From Candidatus Fermentithermobacillaceae bacterium (GTDB lineage Bacteria; Bacillota; Sulfobacillia; Fermentithermobacillales; Fermentithermobacillaceae): a stretch of 64,000 bases of DNA. The stretch spans positions 35,727 through 99,726 of the forward strand of contig DUQH01000141.1 of the NCBI GenBank assembly GCA_012837895.1, given 5' to 3'. The position numbers were made by a program, and so were the translations under genes. The notes under the pieces are model-generated. The model ran no database searches, was not told where the DNA came from, and saw nothing but the letters and a program-made list of their open reading frames with translations. This document shows, one piece after another, positions 55,933 through 64,000 of this stretch (position 1 is its first letter; every line of letters starts with the position of its first letter).

Positions 55933-57288
55933 CTAGTCAACTGCGATTCTTCCCTCTGATTTAACTCTATCGGCGAGTTCGCCCCATGCTTTAGCATAGC
56001 CGTGAAGCGGCCTGCAAAGTTCAGCTGCTGTAATCCCGTTCTTTTGAGTTGGATATGCTTTTGTGTCTTGAACCATTTTCTCGAGTATTTCAGGGTTATC
56101 TATAATAGGGCAGGGGCGCATGTGGTTAGTGTTGAACGGTTGATTGTTCTGAAATGCCTGAAGAAGCGGTGACTTGAGTGCTTCCGCCAGGCTGCAGTCT
56201 TTTATGTTTACATTGGCGTAGTGTACAAAAGCACAGGGTTCTACGTCACCTGTGGCGTTAATGTGGAGGTAGTTCCGCCCACCGGCTATACAGCCTAATG
56301 TAAACTCCCCGTCGTTCCAAAAATCTGCGACGAATATGGGTTTTTCCTCGCGCCACCTACGCACTTGCTCTCGCATGTACATCCTTTGTTCAGGAGTTGC
56401 CATAAATTCAAGTTCTGAGTCGCCGCCAACCGGCACATAAGTAAATAGCCATCCCAGCACGCAACCTTTGTCGATCATAAGGTCTATCCATTCGTCACTG
56501 CCCAGGATTTCAGTGTTTTCCCTGGTATACGTACCTGAAAATCCAAAAGGCACTCCTGCTTCTCTTAGATTGTCCATGGCCTCCATTATCTTCTTGAACG
56601 TGCCTCTGCCCCTGCGGGCGTCAGTTTGCTCCTCAAACCCTTCAAGGCTGATTGCAAAAGTCGTGTTCCCCGCTTCTAAGAACCGCCGGGCTGCTTCTTT
56701 TGTGATCAACGTGCCGTTGGTGAAAATGTGGAATACCGATTCATTGTGGTTCTTTGCCAGCGAAATGAGGTCGTCCATGCGTAAGGTAGGTTCGCCCCCT
56801 GATACGACGAAGAAGTTTATTCCCATTTCCTCTGCTTCAGTCATGACCCTGTCTAAGGTTTCATAGTCCATATCCTGCGACCTGTCATATTCTGCTGCCC
56901 AGCATCCTTTGCATCTAAGGTTGCATCTCCCGGTAGGATCGATGAGTATTGCCCATGGAATGTGTACCCCGTATTTTGCTTCACCTTGTCTGCGCCTTTC
57001 CGGGCTAAGTATGCCTGCGTTCAAGAACATGTTGATCCCGAGCTTTTCCACCACATTAGGTGAAAGCCGGTTGAAGATTTTCACCGCCAACTGTCTCCAA
57101 TTGTTGTTTTCGTCCCCGAACATGTCCGCCCACTGCCTGGCGTAGGCCTTATGTTCAGGTTCCCTGGCAAGCCGCTCACCCCATTTGGCCAGGTTGACAA
57201 GGTTCTTCTCAGGATTGTTCCTGAGGTACCTGAGTCCTTGCTTAAGAGCGGCTTCGCCGATCATCGACTTAGCGACTTCAAATGCCAT
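55933..57288 (-). CDS. Radical SAM protein with C-terminal cysteine-rich (SPASM-like) region
   Basis: 451 residues. Radical SAM cluster Cys122, Cys126, Cys129 in CNLRCKGC, then VVSGGEPTLR (SAM-binding GGE) and FAISLEGFEEQTDARRG. C-terminal cysteines in TLGCIAGGRNYLHINATGDV and EPCAFVHYAN, then RPCPI, suggest extra iron-sulfur ligands as in SPASM or HpnH-like enzymes. An N-terminal helical region of about 100 residues precedes the core. ATG 57288 follows AGGAGG and GGGAGG sites. Related proteins modify peptides or lipids; no obvious precursor peptide is nearby. Function unknown. Confidence 0.8.
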   Translation of the reverse strand: MAFEVAKSMIGEAALKQGLRYLRNNPEKNLVNLAKWGERLAREPEHKAYARQWADMFGDENNNWRQLAVKIFNRLSPNVVEKLGINMFLNAGILSPERRRQGEAKYGVHIPWAILIDPTGRCNLRCKGCWAAEYDRSQDMDYETLDRVMTEAEEMGINFFVVSGGEPTLRMDDLISLAKNHNESVFHIFTNGTLITKEAARRFLEAGNTTFAISLEGFEEQTDARRGRGTFKKIMEAMDNLREAGVPFGFSGTYTRENTEILGSDEWIDLMIDKGCVLGWLFTYVPVGGDSELEFMATPEQRMYMREQVRRWREEKPIFVADFWNDGEFTLGCIAGGRNYLHINATGDVEPCAFVHYANVNIKDCSLAEALKSPLLQAFQNNQPFNTNHMRPCPIIDNPEILEKMVQDTKAYPTQKNGITAAELCRPLHGYAKAWGELADRVKSEGRIAVD

Positions 57289-57707
57289 CCTCCCAGTTCC
57301 TCCTTTGCAGTTCTTGTGATCCCAAAAGGCCCAAAAACCCTGCGAAAAAACGCTAAATACCACCAATGCGAAAAAAGCCTAGATGCCACTAAGATGTGCA
57401 GTAGACGTATTGGTTGAAAACGGGATTGTTGCTGCTTCTTTGTTTCTATATATGGTGAGTGGTTTGCTGCTTAGTACAAACTGTAGATGCCCAAAAAACC
57501 AAAATACTATATTCACGATATGCCTCAGAACATTCACTGTCAACCTCACAGACTCGCAACGGGCCCGGCTTGGGTTTGCTTAAATTCTCTCAGGTCCTAT
57601 GGGCCATGCAGATCCCAGGCAGTTTGTGTAATAATCATCTAAGAATTGGCAGGAGATCATATAAATAGGAAAGAATATATCGTAAACTAACCGAAAGGAG
57701 GAAGAAA
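57289..57707. other. Divergent region between radical SAM and DUF3798 genes
   Basis: About 420 bases. AT-rich near 57600-57700; GAAAGGAGG just before the next gene is its ribosome binding site. No riboswitch or clear operator was recognised. Confidence 0.5.
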
Positions 57708-58865
57708 ATGAAAAAAATCCCCCGCTTATGCTGTTTACTGTTGTGTGTGTTGTTAATCGTGTCGTTGTTGGCAAGTTGTACTCCGGAAGAACAACCTGAG
57801 CCTGTAGATGAGCCGGGTGGCGAAGTCCCTGCGCCTTTCAAGATAGGGATTGTCACCGGAACAGTGTCTCAGGGTGAAGATGAGTACCGCGCAGGCGAGC
57901 AGATGAAGGAACGGTATGGCGACAGGGTGATCCATGTGACCTATCCCGACAACTTCATGGCTGAGCAGGAAACTACTATCGGCCAGATAGCAGGGCTTGC
58001 TTCTGATCCGGATGTCAAGATTATCGCTATATGCCAGGGTGTTCCGGGAACTGCGGCGGCAATAGATCAGATCCGGCAGACCAGGGATGACATCATCATC
58101 GTAGTAGTAAGCCCCCACGAAGATCCTGCCATGATTGACAAGAAGGCAGATCTGGCCCTGGATGTGAACAACCTGGCCAGGGGAGCTGCAATTGTCAGAC
58201 TGGCAAATGCCATGGGCGCAACCAAGCTACTCCACTACTCATTCCCGAGGCACATGTCCATGGAGCTCCTTGCCACCCGGCGTCAACAGATGGAAGAGGA
58301 ATGCGAAAGACTGGGCATGGAGTTTATTTTTGTGACTGCCCCTGACCCAATGGGACCGGATGGTATCCCCGGGGCACAGAAGTTCATCCTGGAGGACGTG
58401 CCTAGGCAGGTTGAACAGCATGGCAAGGATATTGCAGTATTCAGCACAAACTGCGGCATGCAGGAACCTCTCATCACCGCGGCGCTGGAACACGGCGCAA
58501 TCTTCCCTGAGCAATGCTGTCCAAGTCCCACCCACGGTTATCCGGGAGCCCTAGGTTTGGATGTGAGCGGCATTGCAGGCGACATGCCGAAAATCGTTGC
58601 GGCCATTGAAGAAAAAATTGTTGAAAAGGGCGGAGCCGGGCGTTTCGCAACCTGGCCGGTGCCTATCAACATGGCTTTGTTAAGAGGCGGGATTGAGCTC
58701 GCCATCCTGGCTCTGGAAGGTGAAGCTGAACTCACAAACATGGAAGACATATCGCGGATACTGGAGCAGGAAACAGGTGTTTCTGTGGAATTGCAGCGGT
58801 ACAGCGAAGACGGCAACTTGTTCCTGGCTTTAGTCGGCTCGGTGATTTTTGGCTTAGACAATTAG
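57708..58865 (+). CDS. DUF3798 family substrate-binding lipoprotein
   Basis: 385 residues. Signal peptide with lipobox LLASC (Cys24), then an acidic linker and a domain beginning FKIGIVTGTVSQGEDEYRAG, the DUF3798 hallmark. The fold resembles type-1 periplasmic-binding proteins such as BmpA. It heads an operon with an ATPase and two permeases, so it is the receptor of an importer. Related systems carry nucleosides or sugars, but the ligand of DUF3798 proteins is unknown to me. Strong GAAAGGAGG site. Confidence 0.88.
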   Translation: MKKIPRLCCLLLCVLLIVSLLASCTPEEQPEPVDEPGGEVPAPFKIGIVTGTVSQGEDEYRAGEQMKERYGDRVIHVTYPDNFMAEQETTIGQIAGLASDPDVKIIAICQGVPGTAAAIDQIRQTRDDIIIVVVSPHEDPAMIDKKADLALDVNNLARGAAIVRLANAMGATKLLHYSFPRHMSMELLATRRQQMEEECERLGMEFIFVTAPDPMGPDGIPGAQKFILEDVPRQVEQHGKDIAVFSTNCGMQEPLITAALEHGAIFPEQCCPSPTHGYPGALGLDVSGIAGDMPKIVAAIEEKIVEKGGAGRFATWPVPINMALLRGGIELAILALEGEAELTNMEDISRILEQETGVSVELQRYSEDGNLFLALVGSVIFGLDN

Positions 58866-58955
58866 ACAACCAGGGGAGACAGCCCTACCCTGTGACGGCC
58901 TTATTGACGGCCCCGAGGGCTTCTCCCCGGTCTTGCTTTGGGAGTTGAGGCGATA

Positions 58956-60560
58956 ATGTCTGGTTATGTCCTGGAAATGCACGGTATTACAAAGGACTAT
59001 TACGGTAATCGGGTGCTGAATGATGTAACGCTCAAGGTCAAACCCGGGGAAATCCACGGGCTTGTGGGGGAAAACGGCGCGGGCAAGAGTACCCTTATGA
59101 ACATACTGTTCGGGATGCCCGTGATCCACAATACCGGTGGCTTCCAAGGGAAGATTAGGTTCCGTGGAGCTGAAACAGTTTTTGATTCTCCCAGGCAAGC
59201 TCTGGAATCCGGGATTGGCATGGTGCACCAGGAGTTCATGCTGATCCCGGGGTTTACAGTTGCAGAGAATATCAAACTTAACCGCGAGCCCTTAAGAGAC
59301 ACTCTACTTGCCAAACTAGCCGGGCGGCGCATGAAGAGACTGGACTGGCCCAAGATCGTCTCGGATTCCAAGGCTGCCCTCAACATGGTCGGCCTGGGAA
59401 TTGATGAGATGCTTCCTGTGGCGGGCTTGCCCGTGGGTTATATGCAGTTTGTGGAGATAGCCCGTGAAGTCGATAAACAGGGAGTTAAACTACTGGTATT
59501 CGACGAACCTACCGCATTGCTCACTGAGACTGAGTCCGAGCAGCTTTTGTCGTCTGTGAGGACAATCGCAGCTTCAGGAGTTGCAGTCATATTCATTTCA
59601 CACAGGCTCGATGAAGTGCTAAGCATTTGCGACAGCGTGACGGTGATGAGAGACGGGGAAGTGGTCACAACCATGTCCACTTCCGATCAGGATACCACTA
59701 TAGACAGGATTGCCGAGCTCATGGTAGGGCGCGAAGTCAAAAGGCCCGACTACCCAAAAAGGGCTAAGGAGCCGGGCGATGACGACATTGTCCTGACTGT
59801 TGAGGACCTCAAGGTGGACATGCCAGGCGAAGAAGTGCATGGCGTCACCCTACGTGTCAGGCGGGGCGAAATCCTTGGGATAGGCGGGCTGGCCGGCCAA
59901 GGCAAAATAGGTATCAGCAACGGCATAATGGGCGTATACCCTGCCCAGGGGCGTGTGGCAAAAGACGGTATCGAAATACCCCTTAACGATCCGGGGCAGG
60001 CATACAAGCAGAAACTTGCTTTCCTCTCAGAAGACCGCAAGAACGTAGGGCTTATTCTGGACCGGTCCATTGAGTACAACATATCTGTTGTAGCCACACT
60101 GGTGAAATCCATGTTCCAGAAGACTCTTGGGGTTGGACCCGTGGGGATCAGGGTGCGCGACAAGAAAAGTGCCCGTGAGTTCGCAGCGGGGATGATTTCA
60201 GAGCTGGACATCAGATGCACCGGGCCGGGTCAATTAGTCAGGCGGCTCAGCGGCGGGAATCAACAGAAGGTTTGCATTGCCAGGGCTCTTGCTCTGGATC
60301 CAGAGATCCTGCTCGTGTCTGAGCCTACACGGGGGATAGATGTCGGGGCTAAGCAGCGGATCTTGGACTTGCTCGTGAGCCTCAACAGGGAAAAAGGAAT
60401 GACAATCATCCTCACAAGCAGTGAGCTGGCGGAACTTAGAATGGTATGCGACAGGATTGCTGTAATATACGGTGGACGCCTGGTAGATATGCTTTCGCCT
60501 GACGATTCAAATGCCAGGTTTGGTATGGCCATGTCCGGAAGGAGGGCAGAGGTGCAATGA
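58956..60560 (+). CDS. Double ATP-binding subunit of the DUF3798 importer
   Basis: 534 residues with two ABC domains, like the nucleoside (YufO/BmpB) and ribose (RbsA) systems. Domain 1 has an intact Walker A GENGAGKST and Walker B LLVFDEPTALL, but its signature segment reads LPVGYMQFVEIAREV, lacking LSGGQ. Domain 2 has a degenerate Walker A (GLAGQGKIG) and an intact signature RRLSGGNQQKVCIARAL with SEPTRGIDVGA. So each composite site has one degenerate half, as in known carbohydrate-type ATPases. ATG 58956 is chosen since a GAGG site precedes it and nothing suitable precedes TTG 58938. Confidence 0.88.
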   Translation: MSGYVLEMHGITKDYYGNRVLNDVTLKVKPGEIHGLVGENGAGKSTLMNILFGMPVIHNTGGFQGKIRFRGAETVFDSPRQALESGIGMVHQEFMLIPGFTVAENIKLNREPLRDTLLAKLAGRRMKRLDWPKIVSDSKAALNMVGLGIDEMLPVAGLPVGYMQFVEIAREVDKQGVKLLVFDEPTALLTETESEQLLSSVRTIAASGVAVIFISHRLDEVLSICDSVTVMRDGEVVTTMSTSDQDTTIDRIAELMVGREVKRPDYPKRAKEPGDDDIVLTVEDLKVDMPGEEVHGVTLRVRRGEILGIGGLAGQGKIGISNGIMGVYPAQGRVAKDGIEIPLNDPGQAYKQKLAFLSEDRKNVGLILDRSIEYNISVVATLVKSMFQKTLGVGPVGIRVRDKKSAREFAAGMISELDIRCTGPGQLVRRLSGGNQQKVCIARALALDPEILLVSEPTRGIDVGAKQRILDLLVSLNREKGMTIILTSSELAELRMVCDRIAVIYGGRLVDMLSPDDSNARFGMAMSGRRAEVQ

Positions 60561-61669
60561 GCTTGGACGGTGACAAACAAAAAGAGGTGGATTCAGGAGA
60601 ACCGGCTTCAAGAAATGGGCCTGGCATGATGTCCAGAATACTAAACACAGTTGGGCTCCCAAGGCTTACAGTAGGCGGTTTTGTAGTTGTGCTTTTTGTT
60701 TTGGGACGGATCATGGGCTTACCCTTGACGAACCTGCTCACTAACTCTATCAGCAGGTTTGGGATGAATGCAGTGATGGTTTTGGCCATGGTTCCTGGGA
60801 TTCAGTGTGGCATAGGCCCCAACTTCGGTCTGCCTATCGGGTTGCTTGCAGGGCTGATAGGCATGGTTTCAGCCTTGGAACTGGGTTTCATCGGATTTGA
60901 GGGGCTTATGTTGTCCATGGCCATTGGTGCCGGGCTTGGCGCATTGCTCGGGATTGGTTACGGGCTGTTCCTCAACAAGGTGAAGGGTCAGGAAATGATG
61001 GTAGGAACTTATGCGGGATTTGCTGCAGTATCACTGATGTGCATTTCGTGGCTCATGTTACCGTTCAAGAATCCTGAGCTTATCTGGGTACTAGGTGGAA
61101 AAGGACTCAGGATGACCATAAGCCTTAAAGACACCTTTGGCCATGCCCTTGATAAGTTCTGGAACTTCCAGATAGGCGGTTTCGTAGTCCCTACTGGCTT
61201 GTTAGGAGTCGTGTTCATCTTGGCTGCCGCCTACAAGTTGTTCGAGATGACCAAATTGGGGATGGCCATGGACTTGGCAGGGCAGAATGAGCGGTTTGCC
61301 CGCGCTGCCGGTGTTGACTGCGACAGGATGAGGGTAGTGGGGACCGCGATTTCAACGGCTCTGGGTGCAATCGGGATAATCGTGTATGCCCAGAGTTACG
61401 GGTTCATCCAGTTGTATACTGCCCCGCTGCTTATGGCATTCCCAGCGGTTGCTTCGGTGTTAATAGGAGGGGCTACCCCTTCCGAGGCGTCAGTATCAAA
61501 CGCTATGGTAGGTGCTTTGCTTTTCCAGTCACTCCTTGCTACTACAGTGCCCGTAGCCCAAACAGTAGTGGGTGGGGATATCAGCGAAATAGTGCGGCTA
61601 ATCGTTTCCAACGGAATGGTGCTTTACGCGCTCACCAGGGGACACGGAGGTGAGGCTGCCAATGGATAA
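60557..61669 (+). CDS. ABC importer permease 1 (DUF3798 system)
   Basis: Membrane protein of 370 residues with about nine to ten helices. Start overlaps the ATPase by 4 bases (ATGA). The stretch GQEMMVGTYAGFAAVSLMC and the LAGQNERFARAAGVDCDRM loop match permeases of the BPD_transp_2 type. An N-terminal soluble segment of about 30 residues precedes the first helix. Pairs with the next gene. Confidence 0.87.
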   Translation: MSLDGDKQKEVDSGEPASRNGPGMMSRILNTVGLPRLTVGGFVVVLFVLGRIMGLPLTNLLTNSISRFGMNAVMVLAMVPGIQCGIGPNFGLPIGLLAGLIGMVSALELGFIGFEGLMLSMAIGAGLGALLGIGYGLFLNKVKGQEMMVGTYAGFAAVSLMCISWLMLPFKNPELIWVLGGKGLRMTISLKDTFGHALDKFWNFQIGGFVVPTGLLGVVFILAAAYKLFEMTKLGMAMDLAGQNERFARAAGVDCDRMRVVGTAISTALGAIGIIVYAQSYGFIQLYTAPLLMAFPAVASVLIGGATPSEASVSNAMVGALLFQSLLATTVPVAQTVVGGDISEIVRLIVSNGMVLYALTRGHGGEAANG

Positions 61670-62771
61670 ACACGGGGTGTTCCGGGTTTTCAGCAAGCGT
61701 ATTACAAAGGAGAACTTCAAAAGTATCCTGGTACAAAACATAGTTCCCATAATGTTTGTCATCCTCTGTCTTGTAGCCGTGAGATGGAGTGGTAAGCCCC
61801 TGGCTTTCCTTTTGCAAGAGGTTGTGTTCCGGATGAGCCGTAACTCTTTCCTTGTGTTATCCTTGGTTATCCCGGTTATGGCGGGATTGGGACTCAACTT
61901 CGGCCTTGTCATAGGCGCCATGGCGGGCCAAGCAGGACTTATTTTTGTGGCGGCAAGGCAGATTCCAGGCGTCTTAGGATTATTAACGGCGTGCCTGGTA
62001 GCTTTGCCCCTCGCCCTTGGATTGGGTTACATGATCGGCAGGATCATGAATATGGCCAGGGGCCGGGAGATGATTGCCGGGATGATCCTGGGGTTCTTCA
62101 TGAACGGCGTTTACCAGCTGGTATTCTTGTTCGGTATCGGTACGGTAATCCCGTTTTCCAATAAGAGCATGATACTGCCGAGCGGCATCGGGCTTAGGAA
62201 TACTGTGGAACTTGGGACGATAAGGTGGGTGCTTGATGAGCTGCTAATGGTGAGGATAGGGCCGGTCCGGGTTCCCCTTGCCACCCTGGCACTCAGTGCC
62301 GTGCTTGAGGTGTTGATCACCTGGCTCTACAGGACCAAACTCGGCCAGGACATTAGGGCGATAGGGCAGGACATGAGGGTGAGCCAGGTTGCTGGCATCC
62401 AGGTTGACCGGACCAGGATTGTGGCAATGATGATATCAACTGTGCTGGGTGCCTTTGGCCAGATTATTTTCTTGCAGAACATCGGCACTCTGAACGTGTA
62501 TGACAGTCACGGGCAAATAGCTACCTTTGCCATTGCTGCAATACTGGTAGGCGGAGCTACCGTCTCCAGAGCTACCGTTGGGCAAGCCCTGTTGGGTACA
62601 TTCTTGTTCCACCTGCTCTTTATCGTGTCGCCTTACGCAGGGCAAAACCTGCTTGGCAGTGCGCAGGTGGGTGAGTATTTCCGTGTATTTGTGGCCTATG
62701 CGATTATCGCGGTGAGCCTTGCGCTTCATTCGATGCAAAGGGCAAGAGCCCAGGCAGCACAGAAGCACTAG
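61662..62771 (+). CDS. ABC importer permease 2 (DUF3798 system)
   Basis: 369 residues with about nine helices, also of the BPD_transp_2 type (GREMIAGMILGFFMNGVYQL, AIGQDMRVSQVAGIQVDRTR). ATG 61662 fits the GGAGGTG site at 61646-61652; the in-frame GTG at 61650 overlaps that site. It overlaps permease 1 by 8 bases. The two permeases are similar in layout and would form a heterodimeric pore. Last gene of the operon; a terminator follows at 62844-62866. Confidence 0.87.
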   Translation: MDKHGVFRVFSKRITKENFKSILVQNIVPIMFVILCLVAVRWSGKPLAFLLQEVVFRMSRNSFLVLSLVIPVMAGLGLNFGLVIGAMAGQAGLIFVAARQIPGVLGLLTACLVALPLALGLGYMIGRIMNMARGREMIAGMILGFFMNGVYQLVFLFGIGTVIPFSNKSMILPSGIGLRNTVELGTIRWVLDELLMVRIGPVRVPLATLALSAVLEVLITWLYRTKLGQDIRAIGQDMRVSQVAGIQVDRTRIVAMMISTVLGAFGQIIFLQNIGTLNVYDSHGQIATFAIAAILVGGATVSRATVGQALLGTFLFHLLFIVSPYAGQNLLGSAQVGEYFRVFVAYAIIAVSLALHSMQRARAQAAQKH

Positions 62772-62843
62772 AGTGTGTGTATAGCATCAATGCTTGCAGT
62801 GTTGGCACATGGCGTGCAGCTGAAGATATTCGTTCTGGAATAA

Positions 62844-62866
62844 GAGTGCCGGATAGCCCGGCACTC
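62844..62866 (+). terminator. Terminator after the DUF3798 operon
   Basis: GAGTGCCGG (62844-62852) and CCGGCACTC (62858-62866) form a perfect 9-bp stem with a 5-base loop, followed by GTCGTTTCT and other T-rich sequence. Confidence 0.8.
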
Positions 62867-62972
62867 AGTCGTTTCTACGTCTGTTGCCTCTTTGACTGTT
62901 GATGACCTCCAAGATATACTTTCCAATAGGATATTCTGGTTTTTTGGGATACTACCCGGAGGAATGGACAAT

Positions 62973-63824
62973 ATGCCATCAGTAAAGATAGTGACTGACA
63001 GCGCCTGCGACATAGACCCCCATAATCTTGAGGAATTGGGCGTGAGGGTAGTGCCGCTTACAGTCCGGTTTGGGGAAGAATCTTATCTGGACAACTATGA
63101 ATTGCGGGGAAAAGCCTTCTATGACAAGCTTAGAACATCTGAAGTGCTCCCGAGAACATCGTCGCCTTCGGTCGGAGATTTCTGCAAGGCATTCGATGAA
63201 CTCACTGCGGATGGCTCAGGGGTAGTTGCAATTCTGTTATCTGAAGTTCTTAGCGGTACATATCAAGCTGCCCAGATGGCTGCATCAATGTTGCCTGGTA
63301 GGAAAATAGCTGTGATAAACTCGAAGACAGCTTCAGTAGGGTACGGCCTTATTGTGCTAGAGGCACGTGATCTAGCTGAGCAAGGGGCCGGTTTCGAGGA
63401 AGTCAGGGATGCCGCCCAGTCCATGGTGGACAGGCTCGTCACCATGTACGCGGTAGATACTCTGGATTATCTCTACAAGAATGGCCGCATAGGCAGGGCA
63501 AAGCATTTGTGGGGTTCCATGCTTAACCTCAAATGCATATTAGTATTGGATGATGAAGGTTACGTGTCAGGGATTGACCGGGTTCGCGGCAAATCAAGGG
63601 TAATTCCGAGGCTTATTGAGCTTGCGGGCGAACGGGTGCCCTTTGGCAGTAAGATCAAGCTGGGTATGTGCCACGCCGACGTCGCTGGCCAGGGAGCTGA
63701 GCTGGTTGCCGCTGCCAAGGATAAGTGGCATGTGATCAGAACAGTTGAAACAGAAATAGGTGCGGTGATTGGTGCACATAACGGACCTGGTACCTTAGCG
63801 CTTATCTTGCTGCCCGTTGAATGA
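62973..63824 (+). CDS. DegV family fatty-acid-binding protein
   Basis: 283 residues. DegV (FakB-like) proteins hold a fatty acid and present it for phosphorylation by FakA. Motifs: VKIVTDSACDI at the start, LPRTSSPSVGDFCKAFD, ILLSEVLSGTYQAAQMA and YAVDTLDYLYKNGRIG, which line the lipid pocket. ATG 62973 is chosen because the GGAGGA site at 62957-62962 is properly spaced; ATG 62964 is too close. FakA is not in this window. Confidence 0.92.
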   Translation: MPSVKIVTDSACDIDPHNLEELGVRVVPLTVRFGEESYLDNYELRGKAFYDKLRTSEVLPRTSSPSVGDFCKAFDELTADGSGVVAILLSEVLSGTYQAAQMAASMLPGRKIAVINSKTASVGYGLIVLEARDLAEQGAGFEEVRDAAQSMVDRLVTMYAVDTLDYLYKNGRIGRAKHLWGSMLNLKCILVLDDEGYVSGIDRVRGKSRVIPRLIELAGERVPFGSKIKLGMCHADVAGQGAELVAAAKDKWHVIRTVETEIGAVIGAHNGPGTLALILLPVE

Positions 63825-63837
63825 TCAAATAATCTGC

Positions 63838-63971
63838 TTCACCTGTCAAAGGACAGCAAAATAGATGCTTTACCTGTCAACGGACAGTGATTTTGTCACC
63901 CCCAAGAATACTAATTTGGACAGTGAAAATGTCACCCTCTTTGTTTAAGAAGTGGCGGCGTCCGCCGCCAC
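63838..63971. mobile_element. Possible insertion-sequence end with repeated motifs and a GC hairpin
   Basis: ACCTGTCAAAGGACAG (63841-63856) recurs as ACCTGTCAACGGACAG (63872-63887), and GGACAGTGATTTTGTCACCC (63882-63901) recurs as GGACAGTGAAAATGTCACCC (63918-63937). Each has inverted GACA..TGTC symmetry. Several short terminal repeats close together are typical of IS21-type element ends. A strong hairpin (GTGGCGGCG/CGCCGCCAC, 63952-63971) follows. The transposase, if any, would lie beyond the window. Confidence 0.4.
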
Positions 63972-64000
63972 ATCTCAGTTTTGGTATTGCTGAAGAATCA

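Overview
The window looks like a chromosomal stretch of an uncultured or poorly described anaerobic Bacillota (clostridial-type Firmicutes). The evidence is near-consensus AGGAGG ribosome binding sites at most genes, frequent GTG and TTG starts, a TPP riboswitch and a c-di-AMP (ydaO/yuaA-type) riboswitch, an SLH-domain surface protein, DegV, DUF378, oligoendopeptidase F, CheX, and a sigma-54/TyrR-type regulator beside tyrosine phenol-lyase. No rRNA or tRNA gene was found.

Layout. 1-4.84 kb: complete branched-chain amino-acid ABC transporter operon (livKHMGF). 4.86-5.53 kb: about 12.5 tandem 53-bp units, each a small palindrome followed by a T-rich run. 5.8-8.4 kb: ABC-2 exporter pair. 8.7-11.6 kb: C69-family N-terminal-cysteine hydrolase and a MATE efflux protein. 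11.8-15.2 kb (minus): 1133-residue surface protein with SLH domains and a C39-like peptidase domain. 15.8-18.5 kb: first TldD/TldE pair. 18.5-22 kb: TPP riboswitch, thiD, thiM, thiE and a HAD phosphatase. 22-27.9 kb: a decaying region with a frameshifted ABC ATPase plus intact permease, a D-aminoacylase gene broken and replaced internally by pieces of unrelated membrane-protein genes, a GntR/HutC regulator, a frameshifted and shortened AtuA-family gene, and an intact DUF4387 gene. 28-36.8 kb: DUF4153 membrane protein, PepF, MscL, a PflX-type radical SAM protein, an orphan sensor-like protein and a HerA/DUF87 ATPase. 37-43.6 kb: second TldD/TldE pair, dapB, and a third TldD/TldE pair. 43.7-46 kb: Nudix hydrolase, a 705-bp non-coding stretch with a possible 19-codon gene and two perfect DnaA boxes, and a PHP-domain protein. 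46.2-50.7 kb (minus): a three-gene operon (ATP-grasp ligase, opine-type dehydrogenase, B12-binding/mutase-like fusion) behind a sigma-A promoter and a c-di-AMP riboswitch. 50.8-54.4 kb: DUF378 protein, TyrR-like regulator, and tyrosine phenol-lyase with a sigma-54 promoter and upstream operator-like repeats. 54.5-57.3 kb: CheX, a winged-helix regulator and a SPASM-like radical SAM protein. 57.7-62.8 kb: DUF3798 lipoprotein ABC importer. 63-64 kb: DegV and a possible insertion-sequence end at the right edge.

The genes point to an amino-acid- and peptide-fermenting lifestyle: amino-acid uptake, several peptidases, tyrosine lysis to phenol, pyruvate and ammonia, D-aminoacylase remnants and a B12-linked cluster. 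The most promising uncharacterised system is the c-di-AMP-riboswitch operon at 46.2-50.7 kb. Next come the three TldD/TldE pairs within 28 kb and the 53-bp hairpin array. All family names come from reading motifs; no database search was run.
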